Positions 12,852 to 19,197 are shown, counted from the stretch's first letter. The stretch is DNA of 27,174 nucleotides from a virus (IMGVR_UViG_3300025000_000363:1-27174), one strand, 5' to 3'. The notes: generated from the letters alone by a model not told the origin. Made by a program: numbers and translations.

Positions 12852-12857
12852 TATAAT
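12852..12857 (+). promoter_or_regulatory. -10 box of a likely rightward promoter
   Basis: A perfect TATAAT, preceded by TTTTG, lies 44 bases before the first gene of the rightward operon, in an AT-rich patch. No good -35 box is seen at 16-18 bases, so activation or an extended -10 may be needed. Just downstream, ACTACTATCC, TTACTACG and ATTACTATC repeat a TACTA core and may be an operator. Confidence 0.5.
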
Positions 12858-12900
12858 ATTCTCACTACTATCCTTACTACGATTACTATCGGGAGGTACA

Positions 12901-13077
12901 ATGATGCAGTGTCCTAAATGTGGGTACGAATGGGAGCCAAGGATTAATAACCCGAAGTGTTGCCCTGATTGTAAGACGAGATTGCGGAGGCATAAATTGG
13001 CGGGACCGACTAGGACGGTGAGTATTGCGCGTCCGGATGCGGTCCCTGAGACTAGACTGGACTACGAGGATCTGTGA
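12901..13077 (+). CDS. Zinc-ribbon protein before the recombinase, 58 residues
   Basis: GGGAGGTACA precedes ATG 12901. The product MMQCPKCGYEWEPRINNPKC continues CPDCKTRLRRHK: CxxC at residues 4-7 and a second pair at 20-24, a classic small zinc ribbon. An acidic tail ends VPETRLDYEDL. Its stop overlaps the recombinase start (TGATG), so the pair is coupled. It may aid DNA binding or regulate the recombinase; no direct evidence. Confidence 0.72.
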   Translation: MMQCPKCGYEWEPRINNPKCCPDCKTRLRRHKLAGPTRTVSIARPDAVPETRLDYEDL

Positions 13078-13742
13078 TGACCTACATTTCCTACCTCAGA
13101 GTTTCAACCGACCGTCAAGGCGCGACCGGCTACGGGATCGATGCGCAGCGTGAGGCGATTCAGCGTTTCACTCAACAGCCTGTTATGGCTGAATTTGTAG
13201 AGGTTGAGTCCGGTCGTAAGGGGTCTAAGTTTCGTCCTGAGCTGATGTCGGCGTTGGGCAAATGTAAGCAATTGGGCGCCACCCTGGTCATCGGCAAAAT
13301 TGACCGTCTTGCGCGTGACGTTCGGTTTTTCCTTGAGGTTTTGGACGACTATGGCGTTGACATACGTTTTGCGGAGTTTTCTGACATCGATCCAAAATCT
13401 GACGAAGGCCGAATGGTTCTTGTAGGCATGGCGAATTTTGCTGAGTTTGAGGGGCGAAGGATTAGCACACGGACGAAAGCTGCTCTTGCTGCGGCGAAAG
13501 CGAGAGGGGTCAAGTTAGGCGGGTACAGAGGCGCTGATATGGCGAATGCGCGGAAAGCTGCGGCGGTCTTGAAGAGGGAGAAGGCGCAAGCGTTTCGGGA
13601 CTCGGTGTTTCTGGTGGTCAAGGGGGCTTTGGAGGTTGGGGGTTCATTGACTGCTGCTGCGTCGATTCTTAATTCTAAGGGAGTTCTTACGTCTGCGGGT
13701 GCTTCGTGGTGTGCGAAGACGGTGAGTAGGGTGATACGATGA
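13077..13742 (+). CDS. Small serine recombinase (resolvase/invertase type)
   Basis: This site-specific recombinase of the serine family cuts by a phosphoserine link. In 221 residues the catalytic core shows YLRVSTDRQ with Ser10 as the nucleophile and Arg8, the conserved GKIDRLARD (about 73-81), and the E-helix segment FAEFEGRRISTRTKAALAAA at about 121-140. A C-terminal helix-turn-helix runs about 187-221 (SLTAAASILNSKGV, then WCAKTVSRVI). The size is that of resolvases and invertases, not of large serine integrases. ATG 13077 overlaps the upstream stop and is preferred to GTG 13074. No crossover site was found. Confidence 0.92.
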   Translation: MTYISYLRVSTDRQGATGYGIDAQREAIQRFTQQPVMAEFVEVESGRKGSKFRPELMSALGKCKQLGATLVIGKIDRLARDVRFFLEVLDDYGVDIRFAEFSDIDPKSDEGRMVLVGMANFAEFEGRRISTRTKAALAAAKARGVKLGGYRGADMANARKAAAVLKREKAQAFRDSVFLVVKGALEVGGSLTAAASILNSKGVLTSAGASWCAKTVSRVIR

Positions 13743-13882
13743 AACTCTGCATCAAATGTGGCAGCGAGGTCGAGAGCAAGAAGGGTGTCTATTGCCCTGT
13801 GTGTCTCAAGAAGATTTGTCAGCCGCGTTTCAATGGACGGCGCGGGGTTATTATGCCTGATTATAAAAGGAGGGCGCTGTGA
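13739..13882 (+). CDS. Zinc-ribbon protein after the recombinase, 47 residues
   Basis: ATG 13739 overlaps the recombinase stop (ATGA). The product MKLCIKCGSEVESKKGVYCP continues VCLKKIC: CxxC at 4-7 and 19-22, a further Cys27, then a basic tail. It supplies the ribosome site of the next gene (AAAAGGAGGG). Function unknown; it flanks the recombinase opposite the zinc ribbon at 12901. Confidence 0.7.
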   Translation: MKLCIKCGSEVESKKGVYCPVCLKKICQPRFNGRRGVIMPDYKRRAL

Positions 13883-14307
13883 GAGAGATCCGCGTTAGAG
13901 CCTGGGATGCAGAGAGGGGGAAGATGGTCTATGGCGACGAGATTGAGAACGATACTCAGCCATACATCGAGGACGGTTGTCATGTCTGCGACACTCAACG
14001 CTACTTTACCGGGCTTTCCTATGGCAAGCTGTACGTCGCCTACTATAATGAGCATGGCGATTGGACGGAGTGCGAGGTTATGCAGTCTACCGGCCTTGAA
14101 GACAGGAATGGAAAAGAGATTTACGAAGGCGATGTTTGCAATTTCCCCGAAACTAACGCCACCCCAGGCGTTGTCACTTGGTATGCAGACGGATGGAGAG
14201 CCAGAACAGGCCATCACGTGCCGTGGCGTATGTTGTTAAAACATTGGAAAGGCTGCGAAGTCATCAGAAATATCTACGAAAATCCATCTCTTTTGGAGGC
14301 AAAATGA
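13879..14307 (+). CDS. YopX-family protein
   Basis: The 142-residue product matches the YopX pattern of phage proteins: an opening MREIRVRAWDAERGKMVYGD, the central MQSTGLEDRNGKEIYEGDVC, a VVTWYADGWRA strand and a C-terminal EVIRNIYENPSLLE. The start is GTG, overlapping the upstream stop, behind AAAAGGAGGGCGCT. The family is widespread in phages and prophages and its function is not known. Confidence 0.88.
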   Translation: MREIRVRAWDAERGKMVYGDEIENDTQPYIEDGCHVCDTQRYFTGLSYGKLYVAYYNEHGDWTECEVMQSTGLEDRNGKEIYEGDVCNFPETNATPGVVTWYADGWRARTGHHVPWRMLLKHWKGCEVIRNIYENPSLLEAK

Positions 14308-14429
14308 GCATCTTCGACTCCCCTGTCACCGACGAGAACTGCGAGTTCCTAGAGCGCGTTGCTATCATCATGGAAGGTGAGAAGTGCGATGAGGCGAGGG
14401 CTGTGGAGATTGTAAAGGAGCTGACATGA
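14304..14429 (+). CDS. Hypothetical acidic peptide, 41 residues
   Basis: TTTTGGAGGCAAA precedes the ATG, which overlaps the YopX-like stop. The product MSIFDSPVTDENCEFLERVA is acidic and helical with two cysteines, and ends EIVKELT. It overlaps the next gene by four bases. No family recognised. Confidence 0.6.
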   Translation: MSIFDSPVTDENCEFLERVAIIMEGEKCDEARAVEIVKELT

Positions 14430-14614
14430 AAAGCAAGGCAGACATTATCAAGGAATTGCGCTACCTGAGTAAGCGCATGATTTCGTGTGGCGTGGCGATG
14501 GACTATTACGGCGGTTTTGCACCGAACGTAGCTGACCGTGGCCGCGAGATGGTCGGTGCTGGCAAGATTGCCGCTGAGTGGGCTGATGATTGGGAAAAGT
14601 GGCTTTCAATGTAG
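14426..14614 (+). CDS. Hypothetical protein, 62 residues
   Basis: A ribosome site (AAAGGAGCTGAC) sits directly before the ATG. The product opens MKSKADIIKELRYLSKRMIS and reads as a helical hairpin ending in ADDWEKWL. The pattern of a helix, then MDYYGGF, then AEWADDWE is typical of small phage proteins of unknown function. It overlaps both neighbours. Confidence 0.6.
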   Translation: MKSKADIIKELRYLSKRMISCGVAMDYYGGFAPNVADRGREMVGAGKIAAEWADDWEKWLSM

Positions 14615-14829
14615 CATTTGCAATCGTAACGGCATGGCCGATGTACTACGCATGGAACTGCATTGCTCCGAAGTATCTAGTGGCATACGTCCCGGCTCAG
14701 TTCATGTCTGTCCCGTACTGGCACATCGTCGGTATTTTTCTGGTCTGCACCTTCCTTGGCGAGCAAATTCAGAAGTTGACGCCGAAGATTATTCAAATTT
14801 CAACGAAGCAGGAAAACGGTAAGGGATAA
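14590..14829 (+). CDS. Small membrane protein, about 79 residues
   Basis: The frame reads two hydrophobic segments, about residues 6-22 (NVAFAIVTAWPMYYAW) and 43-58 (VPYWHIVGIFLVCTFLGEQI), then a short polar tail. The start is uncertain: TTG 14590 and GTG 14599 are both in frame, both inside the preceding gene, and neither has a strong ribosome site, so translation is probably coupled. I recognise this as a small phage membrane protein type with no known function. Confidence 0.6.
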   Translation: MGKVAFNVAFAIVTAWPMYYAWNCIAPKYLVAYVPAQFMSVPYWHIVGIFLVCTFLGEQIQKLTPKIIQISTKQENGKG

Positions 14830-14840
14830 CGTTTTTAGAT

Positions 14841-14854
14841 GACCCGCAAGGGTC
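14841..14854 (+). other. GNRA-tetraloop hairpin in a gene gap
   Basis: GACCC, GCAA, GGGTC: a perfect five-pair stem capped by a GNRA loop, in the 71-base gap between two small genes. No T run follows, so RNA processing or stability is more likely than termination. Confidence 0.45.
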
Positions 14855-14900
14855 GGGTCGAGCGGTTGGTTATTTTGCGCGGTGATCGGAGGGTAATTTG

Positions 14901-15095
14901 ATGGAAAAAGACCAGAGGAAATGTGCTGATTGTTGCCATATTGAAGCGGCAATCACGACAGTAGAGGGGGCCGTCTTGAGACACAGATGCAGCGTCCCGT
15001 TTGACCTATCGAACGCACCTGTAGTGGTTGCGCGACATTTGATAAAACTTCCTGGTTCGAGTGCGCCTGAGTGCCCACATTGGAAAGCAAAATAA
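14901..15095 (+). CDS. Cys-rich hypothetical protein, 64 residues
   Basis: CGGAGGGTAATTT precedes ATG 14901, preferred to TTG 14898. The product MEKDQRKCADCCHIEAAITT has CADCC near residue 8, then HRCSVP near 30 and a final ECPHWKAK. The cysteine spacing suggests a zinc site. No family known. Confidence 0.62.
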   Translation: MEKDQRKCADCCHIEAAITTVEGAVLRHRCSVPFDLSNAPVVVARHLIKLPGSSAPECPHWKAK

Positions 15096-15104
15096 CACCA
15101 AGTT

Positions 15105-15121
15105 CACCGGCTCGCCCGGTG
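15105..15121 (+). other. Intergenic hairpin
   Basis: CACCGG and CCGGTG form a six-pair stem with a five-base loop, between a stop and the next ribosome site. There is no T run. Confidence 0.4.
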
Positions 15122-15154
15122 CAGCGGGAGTTATACCACGGAGAGGGAGAGAGT

Positions 15155-15346
15155 ATGGAATGTCCAGAATGTAATATGGAAATGGAAATGACTGATACCA
15201 CATTCAGCAACACCAACACCAAACGCGCAGTTAGCGGGCAACATACCGGCAACATTTGGCGGTGCAATAACAGCGAATGCTCCGACGATTGCTTTTGGTT
15301 AGAAAACTTACTGGAAGGCGGTAGTTTGGAGCATTGGAGTTATTAA
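15155..15346 (+). CDS. Zinc-finger-like hypothetical protein, 63 residues
   Basis: GGAGAGGGAGAGAGT precedes ATG 15155. The product opens MECPECNMEMEMTDTTFSNT and closes with a second cysteine set (WRCNNSECSDDCFW). Two separated CxxC-like pairs around a beta hairpin are the usual zinc-ribbon layout. Function unknown. Confidence 0.65.
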   Translation: MECPECNMEMEMTDTTFSNTNTKRAVSGQHTGNIWRCNNSECSDDCFWLENLLEGGSLEHWSY

Positions 15347-15390
15347 CCCGCCGCCATCTGCGCGGCCATAACGAGGATGAGGGAGGGGAA

Positions 15391-15504
15391 GTGAAAGACA
15401 TTGTGGAAGCGATTGTTTTTGGCATAGTGGCGGTGCTTATCTGCCCTTTGGGGTGGATTGGGTTGCTGTGTTTGGCAATGGTGATAGAAGCGATAAAAGG
15501 ATAA
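15391..15504 (+). CDS. Tiny membrane peptide with GTG start, 37 residues
   Basis: GGGAGGGGAA lies directly before GTG 15391. The product MKDIVEAIVFGIVAVLICPL continues with GWIGLLCLAMVIEAIKG: one or two membrane-spanning segments and almost no soluble part. The stop is followed by AAAGGAGG, the ribosome site of the next gene. It resembles the other small membrane peptides in this window only in kind, not in sequence. Confidence 0.55.
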   Translation: MKDIVEAIVFGIVAVLICPLGWIGLLCLAMVIEAIKG

Positions 15505-15514
15505 AGGAGGCACC

Positions 15515-15787
15515 ATGAGCGAAAATAGCGACCTGCGGGAGAGGGCGAGGAAATTTCTGGCATCTGACTACAATCCAAGGGGGTATTTTACCGAACCACG
15601 TGAGATTATCAGTCTACTTCTCGCCGCCCTTGACGCCGCCGAGCGGGAGGAGAGGGAGCGGTGCGCTAGGATAGCGGAAGAGTACCCTGTTCCTTTTGAT
15701 AAGTACGATACTGGCAGAGTTGGGGGATTTGATACCGCTTGCGATTATATTGCTGCCGCCATCCGGCGCGAAGGGGGGAAGGGATGA
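15515..15787 (+). CDS. Hypothetical helical protein, 90 residues
   Basis: AAAGGAGGCACC precedes the ATG. The product is charged and helical with a middle LLLAALDAAEREERERCARI, a pattern seen in many hypothetical phage and prophage proteins. It overlaps the next gene by four bases. Function unknown. Confidence 0.65.
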   Translation: MSENSDLRERARKFLASDYNPRGYFTEPREIISLLLAALDAAEREERERCARIAEEYPVPFDKYDTGRVGGFDTACDYIAAAIRREGGKG

Positions 15788-16149
15788 GTGAAAAGGTTGA
15801 GACGTGGGCTGTAGAGGTTTCTCTTAATGGGGAACGGGCGCTGTCAATTGGCCACGATTGGCTTTCTGGACGGGAGGATATAGCCGATTTTAAAGATGAA
15901 GTGGTGAGGTGTGCGGAACATCTGCTTTCATTTGTTGGCGGCGAAACTGAGCAAGTCGCCACCCTCCGCGCCAAATTGACGAAAGTAGAGGAAGCCCTTG
16001 CCGAGATGACGGAGAGGGCGAGGAAGTTGGGGGAGGCGGTACTTGATCCATATCATAAACCCATTGTCAGGAAACAATACGGGTTTATCAGCCAAGACGT
16101 AATATGTACCTGCCCCGCCTGCACAATCGCTCGGGAGGTGGTGAAGTGA
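15784..16149 (+). CDS. Hypothetical protein with coiled segment and CxC..C end, 121 residues
   Basis: ATG 15784 overlaps the upstream stop and follows GAAGGGGGGAAGGG. The N-terminal half looks globular (ETWAVEVSLNGERALSIGHD). A coiled-coil helix runs about residues 55-90 (EQVATLRAKLTKVEEALAEM). The end holds CTCPAC, which may bind metal. No family recognised. Confidence 0.62.
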   Translation: MSEKVETWAVEVSLNGERALSIGHDWLSGREDIADFKDEVVRCAEHLLSFVGGETEQVATLRAKLTKVEEALAEMTERARKLGEAVLDPYHKPIVRKQYGFISQDVICTCPACTIAREVVK

Positions 16150-16177
16150 GCGACATTGTCTACTCGCGTTCGTACTG

Positions 16178-16462
16178 ATGCCGAACTGGAAAATCAAGCG
16201 CTGGCGCTCTGAGGCGTATAAAGCCTGGATTCGCTCCTTGCCATGCCTAGTTTGTCACATTCAGCCTTGCGGAGTAGCGCATCATGAAAATCCTGTCGGG
16301 CATAGCACAATGTCTGGAAAAACTCACGATTACAGGTGTTTGCCGGTTTGTTGGAGGTGTCATGCAGAACGCCATAATAAAGGACGTAGTTTCTGGTCCT
16401 ATACGGACATTGAACAGGTTATTGAACGCATTAAACGTGCGTCGGGATTTTCTTTCGATTGA
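16178..16462 (+). CDS. HNH nuclease-like protein, DUF968 type
   Basis: The 94-residue product has the layout of the phage DUF968/Ref-like zinc-bound HNH group: RSLPCLVCHIQPCGVAHHEN (CxxC plus the first catalytic-type histidines), then HDYRCLPVCWRCHAERHNKG with the second CxxCH and a final helix. It may nick DNA, as proposed for recombination-associated members. A ten-codon ORF from GTG 16146 ends in TGATG at this start, so translation is probably coupled; there is no ribosome site of its own. Confidence 0.82.
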   Translation: MPNWKIKRWRSEAYKAWIRSLPCLVCHIQPCGVAHHENPVGHSTMSGKTHDYRCLPVCWRCHAERHNKGRSFWSYTDIEQVIERIKRASGFSFD

Positions 16463-16745
16463 TCCGAAAGTGGTCGAAGCGGAACTGCGGCTTGCTGAAT
16501 TGCATCAGATTCTTCTTTTAAAGCAGGAGAACCACGGACTCAATTCTTTTGACGAACAGTGGCTCAAGGACACACAAGAGGCTTTTGACAAGCGTAAAAA
16601 CCAACTAGACCTTGTAGCGATCAAACTTGAACTTGCTGTGGCCCGTCTGTCTGAGCGAACGTTTGTGTCTACTGTTTCCAATACCGAAATCAATTTAGCA
16701 CTGTTTCAACACATGAAGAAAATTCTTGACAATTCCAAAAAATGA
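16362..16745 (+). CDS. Hypothetical helical protein, start uncertain
   Basis: The well-supported part begins near 16458, after the HNH-like gene, with IDPKVVEAELRLAELHQILL and continues as a charged helical protein to KKILDNSKK. For the start there are two options. ATG 16362 has a fine GGAGGTGTC ribosome site and gives 127 residues, but overlaps the HNH-like gene by 101 bases in another frame. GTG 16470 gives 91 residues without overlap but has no ribosome site. I list the longer form. Function unknown. Confidence 0.6.
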   Translation: MQNAIIKDVVSGPIRTLNRLLNALNVRRDFLSIDPKVVEAELRLAELHQILLLKQENHGLNSFDEQWLKDTQEAFDKRKNQLDLVAIKLELAVARLSERTFVSTVSNTEINLALFQHMKKILDNSKK

Positions 16746-16761
16746 GGGGGAGAGTATCGTT

Positions 16762-17007
16762 ATGGCAACGTTCAGAAAAAAACCGGTAGTGATTGAAGCG
16801 GTGCAGTGGTTTCCAGAGACACTTCATCCAGGGGTATGGTGCGATCTTGAAGGCCCGGATGCTGACCGTCCTTACGTCATCACGATTCACAACCAACGGG
16901 CATATTTGGCCCCTGGCGATTGGATTATCCCTGAACCGAAGGAAGGACTTTATTATCCGTGCAAGCCTGACATTTTTGAGAATACGTATGAAAGGGTGTC
17001 TCCATGA
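16762..17007 (+). CDS. Conserved small phage protein (MATFRKKPVVIEAVQW type), 81 residues
   Basis: This belongs to a very common phage family that opens FRKKPVVIEAVQW and closes with a segment like PGDWIIPEPKEGLYYPCKPD followed by IFENTYE. The function is not known, though it is found in many tailed phages. ATG 16762 has GGGGGAGAG upstream. It overlaps the next gene by four bases. Confidence 0.85.
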   Translation: MATFRKKPVVIEAVQWFPETLHPGVWCDLEGPDADRPYVITIHNQRAYLAPGDWIIPEPKEGLYYPCKPDIFENTYERVSP

Positions 17008-17279
17008 GCGAGGAAGTAACCGAAACCCTATCCGGCTTTGAAGCACTAAAAGCCCTGCCGATGGAACAGCGACTCGTCTTCCTCCTTCAGACCTTGGACA
17101 GACTGATGAAGTCGAATCTCTCGTTGCAGAAGCATCCGGCGCTTACGAGAAGCCAGATGGACGAGAACCATGAGAGACATGGGGCGGCGAAAGCGTATCA
17201 GGACACGTCGAAATTCGTTACAGGGCTGTTTGGGGAAGAACTGAGGGCGCTGTTGATACCGAAGGAGGAACTGCATTGA
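17004..17279 (+). CDS. Hypothetical protein, 91 residues
   Basis: ATGA overlap with the upstream gene. The product is soluble and helical (ETLSGFEALKALPMEQRLVF, then LLQTLDRLMKSNLSLQ), with a likely coiled first half, and ends LRALLIPKEELH. Its last codons carry the AAGGAGGAA ribosome site of the next gene. No family recognised. Confidence 0.65.
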   Translation: MSEEVTETLSGFEALKALPMEQRLVFLLQTLDRLMKSNLSLQKHPALTRSQMDENHERHGAAKAYQDTSKFVTGLFGEELRALLIPKEELH

Positions 17280-17677
17280 ATGCAAAGCAATTTTACGAGC
17301 AACTTGCGTTGACACAAAAATACTCTCCTTCTGTTATGCCCTTGGGGTGGGAAAAGTTGTCGGTCGGTCATGAGAGTCCTTTCTTTGGTCAGTCGTGGTA
17401 TCTGAGAAAAGATGGCCTGAAGGTCATCTTCACTGCCGACAATATCCAGGGTGACGGCAAAACGTGGCTGCATGTGTCTATGTCGCGGCAAAAGCGGTTG
17501 CCTTCCTATGAGGACATGCAAGACGTGAAGGCGCTTTTCATCGGCAAGGATCGGCAAGCGTTGCAAATCTTTCCTGCTGAGTCGAAGCATATCAATATTC
17601 ATCCATTCTGTTTGCATCTGTGGTGCGCCGTAGAAGGGGATGGATTGCCGGATTTCGGGAGAGAGGGAACGATATGA
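17276..17677 (+). CDS. DUF7694-like phage protein, 133 residues
   Basis: TTG start, four bases overlapping the upstream stop, behind AAGGAGGAACTGCA. The segment KTWLHVSMSRQKRLPSYEDM, followed by VKALFIGKDRQALQIFP and NIHPFCLHLW, matches a small phage family in which the order is a W-hydrophobic-SVSR strand, LP(S/T)xE(E/D)M, FPxE and NIHPxCLHLW. No activity is known for it. The family name is from memory. Confidence 0.72.
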   Translation: MNAKQFYEQLALTQKYSPSVMPLGWEKLSVGHESPFFGQSWYLRKDGLKVIFTADNIQGDGKTWLHVSMSRQKRLPSYEDMQDVKALFIGKDRQALQIFPAESKHINIHPFCLHLWCAVEGDGLPDFGREGTI

Positions 17678-18093
17678 CGGTTTTAGCATGGGATGGCAAG
17701 ACACTGGCAGCTGACAAACAAATTACGTTTGGGGGAACTCCGGTTCCATGCACCAAAATATTCCGTGTCGAAGATGCCCTTATTGGTTGTACCGGGGAGG
17801 CACAAGAAGGACTCAGCTTTGTAGCATGGTGGAAGGCGGGATGTCCAGACCCTAAGCCTGAGTTCAAAGAAGGCTTTTGTGCTCTTGTTGTTAGGAATAA
17901 CAAACTTTGGAAGTATGAAAACATGCTGGTCTCAATACTGATTGATATGCCGTGTTGGGGTGCGGGGAGTGGCGCTGACTATGCGATTGGTGCAATGGCG
18001 GCTGGTAAGAACGCCGCAGAAGCGGTGGAAATCGCATGTCGTTTTGATGTAAGTTGCGGTCTTGGAATAGACACTTTGACTTTGGAGGGGTAA
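17674..18093 (+). CDS. Phage HslV/proteasome-beta-like Ntn hydrolase
   Basis: Related to the peptidase subunits of HslV and the proteasome. After removal of Met1 the chain starts with Thr2, the expected N-terminal nucleophile. MTVLAWDGKTLAADKQITFG places Asp14 and then Lys28 (CTKIFR) where the catalytic Asp and Lys lie in HslV. ALIGCTGEAQEG follows the family's glycine turn, and YAIGAMAAGKNAAEAVEIAC is the typical C-terminal helix. At 139 residues it is shorter than HslV (about 175), and no HslU-type unfoldase is present. It could process phage or host proteins or be a repurposed fold. The start has a GAGAGGGAACGAT ribosome site. Confidence 0.8.
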   Translation: MTVLAWDGKTLAADKQITFGGTPVPCTKIFRVEDALIGCTGEAQEGLSFVAWWKAGCPDPKPEFKEGFCALVVRNNKLWKYENMLVSILIDMPCWGAGSGADYAIGAMAAGKNAAEAVEIACRFDVSCGLGIDTLTLEG

Positions 18094-18401
18094 TGGCATC
18101 TCAAGCCGGAGAGATTGAGCACGATTCTTCATGGGTGAATTTCTACCGTCTCTACAAAGTCCACAAGCCTGATGGAACGGTCAACGAGTTCAAACAGTGG
18201 ATGGAGTCTTTGGGAGAGTTGCAGAAAACGATTAAGGAATGCCCCTGGTGCAAAGGATTGCCGGCTCTGAGGGTGCATCCGAGTGACAAGCAGCTAGTCT
18301 ATGGGGTCGGCTGCGAAAACGATTTCTGCGCGGTGAATCCTGAGCTTAACGAGGTCTTTGACAATCCTGAAGAAGCTATCCTGGAGTTCAACAATGTCTG
18401 A
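18093..18401 (+). CDS. Lar-like zinc-finger protein, 102 residues
   Basis: TAATG coupling with the upstream gene and a TTTGGAGGGGTA ribosome site. The C-terminal half shows ECPWCKGLPALRVHPSDKQL, then VGCENDFC, then a helix EEAILEFNNV. This is the CPxCxG...V.C..xxC...(A/W)...W/FN order of restriction-alleviation (Lar) family zinc fingers. In phages Lar-type proteins can modulate host restriction; that role here is inferred. The N-terminal 50 residues are extra. Confidence 0.6.
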   Translation: MASQAGEIEHDSSWVNFYRLYKVHKPDGTVNEFKQWMESLGELQKTIKECPWCKGLPALRVHPSDKQLVYGVGCENDFCAVNPELNEVFDNPEEAILEFNNV

Positions 18402-19026
18402 CGAAATCATCGAGATTTTTCCATCGACCATCGAGACTCCGACCATCAAGCGGAAGAAACTCAGCAAGAAATCCCTTGCCAAGCGTCAACGACTCAAGGA
18501 AGAACAGGGCTTTACGGGGCAAGAGATCAACATTGTGAAAGCGCATCTGATGAATCCTGATGCGACTCGACTTGAAAAGGCAAGGGCTGCGGGGCTTATA
18601 GGCACGGATGGAACGATAGCGAATAAGGTGACAACGACTCTCGAAAAGGTGAAGGAGAAGATCAACAATAACCAGCGCCTTCAGGAACTCCTTGCCTTGA
18701 AAAACGCCGGAGTCAATAAGATTGCCGAAGTCGTTGCCGACGCGATGAATGCTGAACAGGCGTTCAGGGGGCGGGAGACGACGATTGAAGACGGCAAACT
18801 GGTGACGAAGGAAGTCATCAAGATGTATCCCGACCATCGAGCGAGAATGGATGCGGCGAAGTTTGCTGCGGAGGCGCAACAGGCGATGCCGGAGAAGAAG
18901 GTTGTCATCGAAGAGTTCAAGTACGAGCAGAAGGTGCAACTAATAGCAGAGGTCAAGGCGAATCCGAGCATGTTGGCGGATCTTCAGAAGATGCTTGAGA
19001 TGAAACAACAGGGGGGTGGAGAATGA
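18394..19026 (+). CDS. terS: Probable terminase small subunit
   Basis: It should bind phage DNA at the packaging site and regulate the large subunit. The 210-residue product has a basic N-terminal stretch (TIKRKKLSKKSLAKRQRLKE), an HTH-like helical part (FTGQEINIVKAHLMNPDATR, then LEKARAAGLIG), a long middle helix (LQELLALKNAGVNKIAEVVA) and a Gln-rich C-terminus. Its place directly before the large subunit and its size support the call. ATG 18394 is behind CTGGAG and overlaps the upstream gene by eight bases. Confidence 0.75.
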   Translation: MSDEIIEIFPSTIETPTIKRKKLSKKSLAKRQRLKEEQGFTGQEINIVKAHLMNPDATRLEKARAAGLIGTDGTIANKVTTTLEKVKEKINNNQRLQELLALKNAGVNKIAEVVADAMNAEQAFRGRETTIEDGKLVTKEVIKMYPDHRARMDAAKFAAEAQQAMPEKKVVIEEFKYEQKVQLIAEVKANPSMLADLQKMLEMKQQGGGE

Positions 19027-19196
19027 ACTACTTGTTTTTAGTTGGCCTGATATTATTACAGGCGGGTTTGATTGCGTTGCAAGTTGTTTTGATAAAAAGA
19101 GCGCCAACTGATTTTATTGTTGGGGCTGGTGTGTTCAATATAATCATCAATGTGGTGTTTGGCATAATGAACATCAGAAATCTTTTTAGGTTGTAA
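19023..19196 (+). CDS. Small two-helix membrane protein between the terminase genes, 57 residues
   Basis: ATGA overlap with the terminase small subunit, behind GGGGGGTGGAGA. The product MNYLFLVGLILLQAGLIALQ has a first membrane helix, a short polar turn (IKRAPTDF) and a second helix (IVGAGVFNIIINVVFGIM). A membrane protein wedged between terS and terL is unusual. A holin-like or superinfection role is possible but unsupported. Confidence 0.6.
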   Translation: MNYLFLVGLILLQAGLIALQVVLIKRAPTDFIVGAGVFNIIINVVFGIMNIRNLFRL

Positions 19197-19197
19197 T

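Larger units (their letters stand above)
12002..12900. other. 899-base divergent intergenic region
   Basis: This stretch separates the leftward genes from the rightward serine-recombinase operon. It holds GGGGTT/CCTTGGGG-rich segments near 12068-12089 and 12178-12195, a 23-base near-copy of the 3' end of the 185-residue gene (12192-12214), an A-rich purine tract (about 12290-12400), a TTGACA on the minus strand at 12421-12426 with a poor -10 box, a small hairpin (CAACTA/TAGTTG, 12576-12594), a G-quadruplex motif and a TATAAT box. ORFs of 108 and 122 codons on the plus strand and 62 on the minus strand have biased, repetitive translations and no ribosome sites, so none is called. A recombination or regulatory site for the recombinase could be here but is not recognisable. 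Confidence 0.6.

Noticed and set aside
12420-12856. Plus-strand frames of 108 and 122 codons and a minus-strand frame of 62 codons in the divergent region
   Set aside because: They arise from C- and G-rich repeats, have no ribosome sites, and overlap one another without any recognisable domain.
14178-14303. Upstream in-frame extension of the 41-residue gene
   Set aside because: It would overlap the YopX-like gene by over 120 bases, while ATG 14304 has an excellent ribosome site.
18388-18939. 183-codon minus-strand frame across the terminase small subunit gene
   Set aside because: Leu/Arg/His-rich translation typical of a shadow frame; no start signal and no family resemblance.
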